A stretch of DNA of 64,000 nt, taken from assembly GCA_009693015.1 (NCBI GenBank), contig SHYB01000005.1:1-64000 (forward strand), in the 5' to 3' direction. The position numbers were made by a program, and so were the translations under genes. The notes beneath the pieces are model-generated. The model had not been told where the DNA came from, did no database searches, and saw only the letters and a list, made by a program, of their open reading frames with translations. Shown here piece after piece: positions 1 to 7,225 of the stretch (positions within the stretch are counted from its first letter, which is position 1; each line of letters begins with the position of its first letter). The stretch comes from Dehalococcoidia bacterium. Its GTDB lineage: Bacteria > Chloroflexota > Dehalococcoidia > SHYB01.

Positions 1-699
1 CTGCCGGCGGGGTCGGTGGTGTTCGTGCCGAAGAATACGATGTATGGGCCGGAGTACACCAGTGCGGACGGTTGCCATTTTCTGCGTATGGAGCTCTGGG
101 ACACGGCGGAGGGGTACGTTGGCGGGCCGCCGGCGGAGCGCATGGGGCCGGACGCGGCGCGGCACCTGCGGGTATGGAAGGGCGCGCTGACCAAGGAAGG
201 CGTGCCTGAAGGGAAAACTGCTTCTGCGCCGACGACGCTTGCGGAGATGAGCAAGGACGATGCGAAGGGGGCGCTGGCGGCAAACGGCAATGACATGCCG
301 TGGATCGAGACGATTCTCCCCGCGGGCGAAGGCACCACGGCGGGGATGCTGTTCACCAAGCGGTTGCTTTATCCCGCGCCGGACGTGGAGGAGGTGTACC
401 TTGCCCCGGGCGCCGAGCTGCCGCCTGTGAGCTGGGAGGTGGACAAGCTGTACGCCTGCGTGAACGGGGAGCTGACGATCGGCGGGCACAGCGTGCGGCG
501 CGGCGGCGTGATCTTTGTGCCGAAGGGCACGCGCTATCAGATGCGGGCGCACGCTGGCGAAGGGGCGCGGTATCTGCGGGTCATTCTGCTGGATTCGCAG
601 CGACCGATGCCCAAGGGGCGCGCCCCGGCAAACGCAGTGACGCATCGCACCTACGCCGGGCCGCTGGCGAAGGATGGGACGCCGGCGCTGTCGAGGTAG
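1..699 (+). CDS. double-cupin domain protein (5' end outside window)
   Basis: The reading frame is open from the first base, so the gene starts upstream of the window. The visible product is about 232 residues. Two similar stretches show a duplicated cupin fold: an N-terminal piece with GSVVFVPKNTMYGPEY, and a C-terminal piece where GGVIFVPKGTRYQMRA is followed by ARYLRVILLDS. The second copy is preceded by the usual cupin strand VNGELTIGGHSVRRGG. Cupins of this kind are small metal-binding beta barrels acting as dioxygenases, isomerases or sensors. The usual His/Glu metal ligands are not obvious in the second barrel, so catalysis is uncertain. The substrate cannot be named. It converges with the CoA-transferase gene, with only 9 bases between the two stops. 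Confidence 0.75.
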   Translation: MPAGSVVFVPKNTMYGPEYTSADGCHFLRMELWDTAEGYVGGPPAERMGPDAARHLRVWKGALTKEGVPEGKTASAPTTLAEMSKDDAKGALAANGNDMPWIETILPAGEGTTAGMLFTKRLLYPAPDVEEVYLAPGAELPPVSWEVDKLYACVNGELTIGGHSVRRGGVIFVPKGTRYQMRAHAGEGARYLRVILLDSQRPMPKGRAPANAVTHRTYAGPLAKDGTPALSR

Positions 700-708
700 G
701 CGGCTCGG

Positions 709-2097
709 CTATAGTTCCATGGTCGTCAGGCTGGGGCTGATGCGCAGCGGCGGCTCGGTGCGCTGCTGCACTTGCTCCGCCGTGACGCCGGGGGCGACTT
801 CGACGAGCACGAGGCCGTCAGGGGTGACGTCAATCACCGCGAGGTTGGTGATGATGCGGTCGACGACGCCGCGGGCGGTGAGCGGGTAGCTGCACTGGCG
901 CAGGATCTTGGGACGGCCTTTGCTGTCAGTGTGCTCCATGGTGACGATGAGCCGCTTGGCGCCGAAGGCGAGCTCCATGGCGCCGCCGATTGCGCCGCCG
1001 CTGGCGCCGGGCAATTGCCAGTTGGCGAGGTCGCCTTGCTGGGAGACCTGGTAGGCGCCGAGGAAGGTGAGGTCAATGCGCCCGCCGCGCACCATGCCGA
1101 GCGAGGTGGCGAGATCGAAGAAAGCGGCGCCGGGGACGAGGGTCACAGGCTCGCCTGAGGCGTTGACCAGGTCCTCGTCCCAGTCGGCTTCGTTCTGCAC
1201 CACGGGGCCGTAGCCAAGGATGCCTTGCTCGGAGTGCAGGACAATATCCAACCCTGGCGGCAGGTAGTTGCTGATGGCGGTGGGAAGGCCGAAGCCCAGG
1301 TTGACGTACATGCCGTCCTTGAGCTCCCTGGCGGCGCGCATGGCGATGAGCTCGCGGGTGAGGCCAAGGCGCCCGTCCTCCACGCCCGTTTGGGCGGCGA
1401 TGGAGCGCTTGGAACTGCGCTTGCCCCAGCGGACGACGCGGGGCGCCTGGACCACGGTGGCGACGAACGCGCCGGGGATGTCAATGCGGTTGGGGTCGAG
1501 CTGGCCCAGTTCCACGATCTCTTCGGCCTCGACGATGGTGGTCTTGGCGGACATGGCCATGGTGATGTTGCGGTTGCCCGCGGCGAGCCTGCAGACGGCG
1601 TTGCCCCAGCGGTCAGCCTTCCAGGCTTTGATGAGGGCGAAATCAGCCCGGAGGGCCGTCTCCAGGATATGTTCGCGCCCGTTGATGATGCGCTTTTCCT
1701 TGCCGCGCTCTACGTCTGTGCCGACGCCGATCTCTGAGTAGAAGGCGCCGATGCCCATGCCGCCGCTGCGGAGCCGCTCTTCCAGCATGCCGTGGGGGAT
1801 GGTTTCCAGCGTCAGGAAACCTGCGGCAACCTGGCTCTCGATGGTCGCGCCGATCTCGGCACGCCCGGGGTAGCTGGTGAAACCGGATATGACCCTGGCG
1901 ACCTGTCCGTTCTTCACCCAGGGCCAGACCTGGGTGACGGTATTGCATGCCGCGGTGAGGCGCGTGGCGCCTTGCGCGGCTACGGCATCCACCAAGCTGT
2001 TGGGGTTTCCCGAGGAGCCAAAGCCGCCCACGGCAATGGTTGCGCCATCAAATATATGCGCCACGGCGTCTTGCAGGCTTGGCACGAGCTTGTTCAT
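709..2097 (-). CDS. 3-oxoacid (SCOT-like) CoA-transferase, fused alpha and beta subunits
   Basis: This 462-residue protein joins both halves of a family I CoA-transferase in one chain. The N-terminal half has the subunit A signature DGATIAVGGFGSSGNP. The C-terminal half (from about residue 250) has the subunit B signature YVNLGFGLPTAISNYLP and the catalytic motif HSEQGILGYGP. The Glu of that motif is expected to form the glutamyl-CoA thioester; most relatives have SEN where this has SEQ. The reaction is CoA transfer between an acyl-CoA and a free acid, probably a 3-oxo acid, but the substrate is inferred. The ATG at 2097 is chosen because CAGGAG lies just upstream. It follows the MFS transporter by 25 bases on the same strand, suggesting uptake and activation of one acid. 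Confidence 0.88.
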   Translation of the reverse strand: MNKLVPSLQDAVAHIFDGATIAVGGFGSSGNPNSLVDAVAAQGATRLTAACNTVTQVWPWVKNGQVARVISGFTSYPGRAEIGATIESQVAAGFLTLETIPHGMLEERLRSGGMGIGAFYSEIGVGTDVERGKEKRIINGREHILETALRADFALIKAWKADRWGNAVCRLAAGNRNITMAMSAKTTIVEAEEIVELGQLDPNRIDIPGAFVATVVQAPRVVRWGKRSSKRSIAAQTGVEDGRLGLTRELIAMRAARELKDGMYVNLGFGLPTAISNYLPPGLDIVLHSEQGILGYGPVVQNEADWDEDLVNASGEPVTLVPGAAFFDLATSLGMVRGGRIDLTFLGAYQVSQQGDLANWQLPGASGGAIGGAMELAFGAKRLIVTMEHTDSKGRPKILRQCSYPLTARGVVDRIITNLAVIDVTPDGLVLVEVAPGVTAEQVQQRTEPPLRISPSLTTMEL

Positions 2098-2122
2098 CGC
2101 TATGCTCCTGAGATGTAGTGCG

Positions 2123-3430
2123 TCATGCCGCAGGCGGCATTGCGGGCCGCATGACGCGGCGTGGCGCGCGCATGAACCAGTAGAGCGCCGCTGCGCCCGC
2201 GGATGCGCCGACAAATATCCACATGGCGCTGTCGTAGTTCAAATACTTATCGTAGAAGTAGCCGAAGAGCAGGGGGCCGGCGAAGGCGACGAAGGACTGC
2301 ACGATGGTGGCGATGCCGCGCAAGGTGCCGAAGTGGCGGCGGCCAAAGTATTGCGAGATGAGGGCCCAGGTCATGATGTCGCTGGACTGGGACACGGCGA
2401 TGAGGATGGCGAAGCCGAGGCCAAACATGAGGCCGGCGGGCCCGAAGATCATAAAGAGCCCGGCGGCGACTCCCGTCACCATGCACAGGGAGGAGACTTT
2501 GGAGCGCGACCAGCGGTCGCCGAGGTAGCCTGCGCCGAGGCCCGCCAGCAGTCGCGGGGCGGCGGAGAAGGCGAGCAGGGTGATGGCGAGAGGCTCGCTA
2601 ATGCCTTTGGATGTGAGCAGTGGTACGAAGTGCACCTGGATTGCCGATTTGCCCAGGAGCCGGAAGCCGATGGCTGCGGCGATCATCCAATAGGTAGGGG
2701 TGTGGATCGCTTCGCTGACGGAGTAGGGGTGCTCCGCGCCGGACACGTCGTTGAGGGCGGAGGCGTTGCCCTTGGTGACGCGTGGCTGCTGCTCGCGGAG
2801 GTCAAGCTCGGATTCGCGGGGGTAGCGCAGGGTGAGGGCCAGAGGGACGCCGATGGCGAGCATGACGATGCCGGACATCCCGGCGCCCCAGCGCCATCCG
2901 TAGGTATGGATGACGTAGCCGAGCACGGGGGTGAGGAGCAACGCGCCGAGGGCGCTGCCGCTGGAGTATACGGAGAGGGCCGTGCCTAACCTTCGCTGGA
3001 ACCAGCGGTTGATGGTGATCATGGTGCCGTGGGTGGGCATGGAAAACCCCGTGGTGACCATGAGGAGGAAGACTACCGCGAAGGACGTGAAGTTGGGCAT
3101 GAATGGCAGCAAGACGAGACCGATGCCTGCCCAGATGATCCCCGTGGTCATGATGACTCGCCCGCCGAGGCGATCGGTGAGGTAGCCGGTGATGGGGCCC
3201 TCTACTCCACCTTCCAGACCGCGCAAGGAAAAGACGAAGGAGAGCCTGGTGCGGGAGACCTGGAAGTATTCCTGAAGCGGCAGGAAGTAGGCGGACATGC
3301 CGTTGTAGAAGAGGCCGCTCATGAGGGCGCCGACGAAGCCGGTGGAGAAGACAATGCGCCAGCCAGTGTACATGCCCCGTACCCTGGCGATTGGTCCGGA
3401 CTTGGGGGAGGCTGGCGGCGTGGCGTCCAT
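2123..3430 (-). CDS. MFS transporter, monocarboxylate/oxalate-formate antiporter-like
   Basis: This is a 435-residue, 12-helix major facilitator. Motif A-like GYLTDRLGGRVIM sits between helices 2 and 3, and a second copy GYLGDRWSRSKVS lies in the C-terminal half, as expected for a duplicated six-helix bundle. The C-terminus ends in a short basic/proline tail. The overall pattern resembles the OFA and monocarboxylate porter groups of MFS. The ATG at 3430 is preferred; a GTG at 3469 is in frame but lies almost directly on a TATACT -10-like hexamer at 3471-3476, so it would be at or before the transcript start. It is probably co-transcribed with the CoA-transferase downstream, so an organic acid is a reasonable but unproven substrate. 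Confidence 0.85.
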   Translation of the reverse strand: MDATPPASPKSGPIARVRGMYTGWRIVFSTGFVGALMSGLFYNGMSAYFLPLQEYFQVSRTRLSFVFSLRGLEGGVEGPITGYLTDRLGGRVIMTTGIIWAGIGLVLLPFMPNFTSFAVVFLLMVTTGFSMPTHGTMITINRWFQRRLGTALSVYSSGSALGALLLTPVLGYVIHTYGWRWGAGMSGIVMLAIGVPLALTLRYPRESELDLREQQPRVTKGNASALNDVSGAEHPYSVSEAIHTPTYWMIAAAIGFRLLGKSAIQVHFVPLLTSKGISEPLAITLLAFSAAPRLLAGLGAGYLGDRWSRSKVSSLCMVTGVAAGLFMIFGPAGLMFGLGFAILIAVSQSSDIMTWALISQYFGRRHFGTLRGIATIVQSFVAFAGPLLFGYFYDKYLNYDSAMWIFVGASAGAAALYWFMRAPRRVMRPAMPPAA

Positions 3431-3530
3431 GGTGTTGCGCTGCGTTGAAGCGTCGGGAGCAGCGGGCACCAGTATAGCCGACGCGCGACGGGGGACAGGC
3501 GCTGCGAGTACAGGTGGGGGAAGGCCTCCC

Positions 3531-3992
3531 TTAGCCTGGCGTGAGGCGGAGCTTTCGGTTGTCCCAGGAGGCGATGCGTTTGTCCGGCGTCACCTTGTAG
3601 AAGACGCGGGACTGGGAATAATGCTGCTGCGTGCGCTGGGGCAGCGCCTGGCGGGCTTCGCGGAACCCGGCGTATTTTGCATCGAGCGCGGCCTGGATGC
3701 GGGCGAGCGCGGCGTCATCGGTGACGGCATCAGCGTGGCCGCGGATGATGACGGCCTTGAGGTCGCGCCAGCGCTCGCCGCTTTCCACGAGGCAGCAGAC
3801 CTTGTTGTTGCGGGCGATGTTGCGGGCCTTCAAGCTGCGAGCGAGAGTGCGGACGTAGATGGCGCCGTCGAGATAGACGTACCACAGGGGAGCGGCATGG
3901 GGGTAGCCAGCGGCGTCAATAGTGGTGAAGATGACGGTGTGGCCTTGAGCCAGAAAGGCGTCGATCTCCGATTGGTCGAGGGTGACGGCCAT
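3531..3992 (-). CDS. pyridoxamine 5'-phosphate oxidase-like / F420-dependent oxidoreductase fold protein
   Basis: A 153-residue split-barrel flavoprotein-type protein. The pattern VIFTTIDAAGYPHAAPLWYVY, a following strand with AIYVRT, and RNIARNNKVCCLVESG are typical of the PPOX/FDOR superfamily that binds FMN or F420. These proteins reduce small substrates or act in haem or quinone chemistry; the cofactor and substrate cannot be told from the sequence. The ATG at 3992 follows GGAGGCACTC, a good ribosome-binding site. A TATAAT hexamer at 4023-4028 on the minus strand would give a leader of about 25 bases. The gene upstream (4063) is divergent. Confidence 0.82.
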   Translation of the reverse strand: MAVTLDQSEIDAFLAQGHTVIFTTIDAAGYPHAAPLWYVYLDGAIYVRTLARSLKARNIARNNKVCCLVESGERWRDLKAVIIRGHADAVTDDAALARIQAALDAKYAGFREARQALPQRTQQHYSQSRVFYKVTPDKRIASWDNRKLRLTPG

Positions 3993-4022
3993 GAGTGCCT
4001 CCGGCGCTTGCAGCGCAGGGCG

Positions 4023-4028
4023 ATTATA
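4023..4028 (-). promoter_or_regulatory. -10 element for the PPOX-like gene
   Basis: A perfect TATAAT on the minus strand stands 30 bases upstream of the ATG at 3992. No convincing -35 hexamer is seen at the usual distance. The placement fits a normal, leadered transcript with its SD at GGAGG. Confidence 0.5.
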
Positions 4029-4062
4029 GTCGTCGCCACGCAGAAGCGGCTAGGAGGAACGC

Positions 4063-4578
4063 TTGACCTGGAACGGGGGCAATGGGGAGAATGTGGGCAT
4101 GAGCAAGGTGTTGCTGGAAGTAGCCGGCGCGGTGGAGCAGCCGGCGCGGTTCGATTACGCCGCGCTGGAGGCGTTGCCGGGCCAGGTGCCGGACGTATCG
4201 CGGCTGGTGCCGGGGCGCGCGGGTGGCGGCGTTGCGCTGGCGACGGTGCTGGCGGGGGCGCGGGTGAAGGCGGAGGCGCGGTACATCACGCTGGAAACAA
4301 GCGATGGAAAGTTCAGCGCCAGCGTGCCGCTGGATGCGGTGGCGGAGCGGGGGATCGTGGTGTACCGCGATGGGGATGCGCCGCTGGCGGAGAGCAAGGG
4401 CGGGCCGGTGCGGTTTTACATTCGCGACGTGGAATCGTGCGGGATCGCCGATTTGGACAAGTGCGCTAACGTCAAGTATCTGCGGCGGATCACGCTGTCG
4501 GCGCAGCCGGGGCGGGATACGCGGCCGGCGACGCAGAAGCAGCATACGGCGCTGCATGAGGGAGAGACGCCAAGGTAA
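4063..4578 (+). CDS. oxidoreductase molybdopterin-binding domain protein
   Basis: A 171-residue soluble protein matching the sulfite-oxidase-type molybdopterin-binding domain. It opens with the strand LLEVAGAVEQPARFDYAALE, carries the central ALATVLAGA segment, and has SVPLDAV followed by a proton-rich loop and GGPVRFYIRDV. The family domain is usually larger and carries a Cys that ligands molybdenum in true sulfite oxidases. The only cysteines here lie near the C-terminus (SCGIADLDKCANVKY), so enzymatic activity is doubtful and a role as a small cofactor-binding protein is possible. TTG at 4063 is chosen because AGGAGG ends five bases before it; an in-frame ATG at 4099 has a weaker GGGGAGA. 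The stop overlaps the terminator of the opposite-strand small transcript. Confidence 0.72.
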   Translation: MTWNGGNGENVGMSKVLLEVAGAVEQPARFDYAALEALPGQVPDVSRLVPGRAGGGVALATVLAGARVKAEARYITLETSDGKFSASVPLDAVAERGIVVYRDGDAPLAESKGGPVRFYIRDVESCGIADLDKCANVKYLRRITLSAQPGRDTRPATQKQHTALHEGETPR

Positions 4579-4643
4579 AGAAAAAGCCCCGGAGCGTTGC
4601 GGCCTTGCGACCGTCCCGCTGGACGAGGCGGGAACTCCGGGGC
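4577..4643 (-). terminator. rho-independent terminator of the small minus-strand transcript
   Basis: GCCCCGGAG at 4635-4643 (minus reading) pairs with CTCCGGGGC at 4586-4594 and is followed by a U-rich tail. The loop contains further short hairpins. No T-run follows on the plus strand, so it serves only minus-strand transcription. Confidence 0.8.
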
Positions 4644-4697
4644 ACGATGCCGGCTGGTCTTCCATAGGCGGAGACCAGGGCGAAAGTCCTGATCCGC

Positions 4698-4736
4698 CTA
4701 CAGTACCGGCACCTCACGCGTCCAAATTCGTATCAT
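4698..4736 (-). CDS. 12-residue peptide ORF with extended Shine-Dalgarno
   Basis: The ORF encodes MIRIWTREVPVL and a TAG stop. It is preceded, four bases before the ATG, by GAAAGGAGGTGGTCC, which matches the complement of the usual 16S rRNA 3' end at 14 of 15 positions. Such a long match is rare and implies very efficient or very tight ribosome loading. The peptide has one Trp, two Arg and a VPVL end. I do not recognise the peptide. It could be a leader peptide, a stalling peptide, or a decoy that binds ribosomes. It lies in the first third of a short transcript that ends at a strong terminator. Confidence 0.55.
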   Translation of the reverse strand: MIRIWTREVPVL

Positions 4737-4767
4737 TACTGGACCACCTCCTTTCGTGTGTAACGCC

Positions 4768-4796
4768 ACAATACAACGAGCGCGCGCGACTGGCAA
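4768..4796 (-). promoter_or_regulatory. promoter of the small minus-strand transcript
   Basis: On the minus strand TTGCCA (4791-4796) and TATTGT (4768-4773) are separated by 17 bases, close to the sigma70 consensus. Transcription would begin about 7 bases further, just upstream of the extended Shine-Dalgarno. Confidence 0.6.
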
Positions 4797-4898
4797 GAGG
4801 GGGCGCATGGACAGGCTCGACGGGCGTGGCGCGAGGCACTAGACTGAAACGTCGCACGGGCACCTAGCATCCGGTTCCTGAAGAGACAAGGGCAGCGC

Positions 4899-5543
4899 AT
4901 GAAGAAGCAGGCGGTCATCTTTGACATGGACGGGGTGATTACGGACTCCGAGCCGTTCTACGCCGAGGCGGTGAACGTGGTGCTGGCGGAGCGGGGGCTG
5001 GCGCTGACGGAGGAGAACCACCGCGCCATCATGGGGAGCAGCATTGACTACACCTGGCAGTGGGTCATGGATCATTTCCACCTGCCCGGGAAGATCAGCC
5101 AGTGGAAGGCGCCGTACGACCGGGCGGTGGTGGATATTCTCAGCCGTAAAGTGGAGCGGGCGCCGGGGCTGATGGAGCTGCTGGATGCGATCACGCAACG
5201 GAAGCTAAAGATCGGCCTGGCGACGTCGTCGCAGCTGAACTGGGCGGAGACTGTGCTGGCGCGGCTGAAGGTGCGTGACCGCTTTCTGACGATTGCGACG
5301 GCGGAGATGGTGGCGGAGGCGAAGCCGGCGCCTGACCTCTATCTGTTCGCGGCGCGCCAGCTGGGGGTGGCGCCGGCGGCGTGCATTGCCATCGAGGATA
5401 GCCCTCGGGGGATAGGGTCGGCGAAGAATGCGGGCATCACGACGGTCGCCGTGCGGACGCCTTCCACGGAGGGCATGGACATTTCGGCGGCCGACTACAT
5501 TATTGATTCGCTGGGGGAGTTCGATCTGCGCTGGCTGGGGTAG
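4899..5543 (+). CDS. HAD-superfamily phosphatase/phosphomutase, beta-phosphoglucomutase-like
   Basis: A 214-residue HAD subfamily IA protein with a helical cap. Motif I is FDMDGVITDSEP near residue 8, giving the nucleophile Asp and the acid/base Asp. Motif II is the Ser/Thr in GLATSS, motif III the Lys in AKPAPDLY, and motif IV IAIEDSPRGIGSAKNAG. This arrangement matches the PgmB/phosphatase branch that acts on sugar phosphates or similar small phosphoesters; the substrate cannot be fixed. The ATG at 4899 follows AAGGGCAGCGC. It stands alone between the small minus-strand unit and htpX. Confidence 0.88.
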   Translation: MKKQAVIFDMDGVITDSEPFYAEAVNVVLAERGLALTEENHRAIMGSSIDYTWQWVMDHFHLPGKISQWKAPYDRAVVDILSRKVERAPGLMELLDAITQRKLKIGLATSSQLNWAETVLARLKVRDRFLTIATAEMVAEAKPAPDLYLFAARQLGVAPAACIAIEDSPRGIGSAKNAGITTVAVRTPSTEGMDISAADYIIDSLGEFDLRWLG

Positions 5544-5596
5544 GCTGGCGCAAAGAAAGCAACGGCGTAAAAGGCAAGCGCGCTTCAGGCAGATGC

Positions 5597-5602
5597 TATA
5601 CT
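5597..5602 (+). promoter_or_regulatory. htpX: -10 element upstream of htpX
   Basis: GCTATACTGG contains TATACT about 58 bases before the htpX start, leaving a normal leader with an SD. The -35 region is poor. Confidence 0.4.
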
Positions 5603-5659
5603 GGTCAGTCATGGCACAACATGCGTTGCCGGTGAAGTGTAGTGGAGGTAGGAGCTGAC

Positions 5660-6550
5660 ATGAACTGGATGCGTACCGTATCGCTCATGATCCTGTTGAG
5701 CGTGCTGGTGGTGCTGGCGGGCGGGCTCGTTGGGGGCATGGGCGGGCTGATCACCGCGCTGATTTTCGCGGGCGTGATGAACTTCGTAGCTTACTGGTTC
5801 AGCGACAAGATGGCGCTGGCGATGTCGGGGGCGAAGCCGGTGTCGGAGAAGGAGGAGCCGCGGCTGCACCGGATGGTGGCGGACGTGGTGCAGCGGGCGG
5901 AGTTGCCGATGCCCAGGGTCTATCTGATCAAGAACGATTCGCCGAACGCGTTCGCCACGGGGCGGAATCCGAAGCATTCCGTGGTGGCAGTGACGACGGG
6001 GCTTCAGAGCATTCTGAGCGAGGATGAGCTGCGCGGGGTGATCGCCCACGAGATGGGGCATATCAAGAACCGCGATATGCTGGTGATGACGATTGTGGCC
6101 ATGCTTGCGGCGACAATTACCTTCCTGGCGACGATGGCGCAGTGGTCGCTGATCTTCGGGGGGATGGGCGGGCGGGACCGCGATCGCGGCGGCGGCATGA
6201 TGGGGATTGTGGCGATGCTGGCGCTGATTATTCTGATGCCGCTGGCGGCGACGATGGTGCGCATGGCGATCTCGCGGACGCGGGAGTACGGCGCGGACGA
6301 GATGGGGGCGCGCATTATGGGCAACCCCATGCCGCTGGCGAGGGCGCTGGAGAAGCTGGACGCGGCGGTGCATCGCAAGGCGCTGCCGGCGACGGCGAAG
6401 AACGAGGCGATGGCGCACCTGTACATCGTGAACCCGCTGGGGGCGCGAGAGCAGCACGCCAAGGAGTCGGGCGGTGGGTTTGTCAACATGTTCTCCACTC
6501 ATCCGCCGATCCGCGAGCGGGTGCGGCGGCTGCAGGAGATGACGTTCTAA
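5660..6550 (+). CDS. htpX: HtpX-like M48 membrane zinc metalloprotease
   Basis: The product has 296 residues, the usual HtpX length. Two hydrophobic helices occupy the first 50 residues. The zinc site HEMGH lies near residue 130 with the third ligand in REYGADEMGAR. Two more membrane segments follow the active site, around a Gly/Arg-rich loop. The protein ends with the conserved HPPIRERVRRLQEM. HtpX degrades damaged membrane proteins and is part of envelope quality control. The ATG at 5660 is chosen because GGAGGTAGGAG lies just upstream; a GTG at 5642 would precede the SD. A strong terminator follows. Confidence 0.95.
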   Translation: MNWMRTVSLMILLSVLVVLAGGLVGGMGGLITALIFAGVMNFVAYWFSDKMALAMSGAKPVSEKEEPRLHRMVADVVQRAELPMPRVYLIKNDSPNAFATGRNPKHSVVAVTTGLQSILSEDELRGVIAHEMGHIKNRDMLVMTIVAMLAATITFLATMAQWSLIFGGMGGRDRDRGGGMMGIVAMLALIILMPLAATMVRMAISRTREYGADEMGARIMGNPMPLARALEKLDAAVHRKALPATAKNEAMAHLYIVNPLGAREQHAKESGGGFVNMFSTHPPIRERVRRLQEMTF

Positions 6551-6572
6551 GCCGCGCAACGATGGCGATAGG

Positions 6573-6610
6573 AGAAGCCCTCCGGCATCTGCCGGAGGGC
6601 TTCTTTTTTT
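6573..6610 (+). terminator. rho-independent terminator after htpX
   Basis: A perfect 13-bp stem (arms beginning GAAGCCCTCCGGC) with loop ATCT is followed by a run of T. It is also flanked by the 3' end of the minus-strand small gene, so it separates two convergent genes. Confidence 0.92.
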
Positions 6611-6620
6611 GCGGCGCCCG

Positions 6621-6815
6621 TCAGTTCTTGCGGAGGAGGACTTCCAGGCGGCCTTCCAGGGCGCCGTAGCGCCGGGCTTCGTCGAGGTGGACTCTGGAGA
6701 TCTGCTCAGTGAGGCGCATGATGGAGGCCTGGGTCTGCTCTTCCTGGGCGATGAGTCGCTCCAGGAGGACGTCTATCTTTTCCACGCGCTTGCTGTCTTC
6801 CCCGCTGAGTCGCAC
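6621..6815 (-). CDS. small coiled-coil protein, start uncertain
   Basis: The last 64 codons of this frame encode a highly charged, heptad-like helix: VRLSGEDSKRVEKIDVLLER, then QEEQTQASIMRLTEQISRVH, ending GRLEVLLRKN. This looks like a genuine coiled coil and not a chance frame. The GTG at 6815 is the nearest in-frame start, but no SD precedes it. Upstream, another minus frame from GTG 6990 (with FFPERNTGDIGESDHIRGAY) also has coding-like third positions, so a frameshift joining the two frames, or a longer protein, is possible. I do not recognise a family. It converges with htpX across the terminator. Confidence 0.45.
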   Translation of the reverse strand: MRLSGEDSKRVEKIDVLLERLIAQEEQTQASIMRLTEQISRVHLDEARRYGALEGRLEVLLRKN

Positions 6816-6898
6816 GTAGAGTGTGCGCTGATGTCCATGAGAGACGGACGGATCGCGCGGCGCTGTACTTCCCGCGGGCGAGGCGGTAGGCGCCGCGG

Positions 6899-7186
6899 AT
6901 GTGGTCGCTTTCGCCGATGTCGCCGGTGTTCCTCTCGGGGAAGAAGGAGGGGCCATGGGAGGATGACGGCGGAGAGGAGAATAAGGACACGCTGTTGGAC
7001 GCGCGGGACCTGCGTGACGCGATGAGGAACGGCGTAGCGGCAGGTATCTTTCTGCCTGGGCTAAGCGTGACGCTGGGGCTGGGGGCGTTCTTTTGGAGGC
7101 GCCGGCAGACGACGGGGAGCTATGTGGTGGGGACTGTTTTGGGAGGAATTGTGCCGATGGTGACGATTCTTGTGGCGGTGTTTTGA
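6899..7186 (+). CDS. small membrane protein, two predicted helices
   Basis: Up to 95 residues. The C-terminal 55 residues are strongly hydrophobic with two spans: AGIFLPGLSVTLGLGAFFW, a basic turn RRRQTTGS, then YVVGTVLGGIVPMVTILVAV. The N-terminal part is acidic. Possible starts are ATG 6899 (weak SD), TTG 6995 (after GGAGAGGAG) and ATG 7022, giving 95, 63 or 54 residues. No family is recognised. It is divergent from and may overlap the upstream end of the coiled-coil frame. It is the last gene before the plus strand turns from G-rich to C-rich. Confidence 0.5.
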   Translation: MWSLSPMSPVFLSGKKEGPWEDDGGEENKDTLLDARDLRDAMRNGVAAGIFLPGLSVTLGLGAFFWRRRQTTGSYVVGTVLGGIVPMVTILVAVF

Positions 7187-7225
7187 GGCGAGGGCCTGAG
7201 GCTCTTGCGTACAGCAGGCAACTCC

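Larger units (their letters stand above)
4577..4761 (-). ncRNA. short minus-strand transcript, promoter to terminator, carrying a 12-codon ORF
   Basis: Read on the minus strand, this stretch is a complete small transcription unit: a sigma70-type promoter, a near-perfect extended Shine-Dalgarno at 4741-4755, a 12-codon ORF, two mutually exclusive hairpins, then a terminator. The hairpins are GGCGGA with TCCGCC just after the ORF stop, versus CTGGTCT with AGACCAG. The second uses bases of the first, so they cannot form together. The end of the ORF (GTGCCGG) can also pair with CCGGCAT downstream. This is the layout of an attenuator, but transcription ends at the terminator and no minus-strand gene follows before 3992. 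It may be a regulatory RNA, a leader peptide unit or a micro-protein mRNA. I recognise no known RNA family. Confidence 0.6.

Noticed and set aside
1877-2989. A 370-codon plus-strand frame opposite the CoA-transferase and MFS genes
   Set aside because: The minus-strand genes have clear catalytic and membrane motifs; the plus frame is low-complexity Gly/Glu/Ala/Asp.
4577-4761. tmRNA, 6S RNA, SRP RNA or RNase P for the small minus-strand transcript
   Set aside because: Length, lack of tRNA-like ends or known cores, and the presence of a promoter-SD-ORF-terminator order do not fit any of them.
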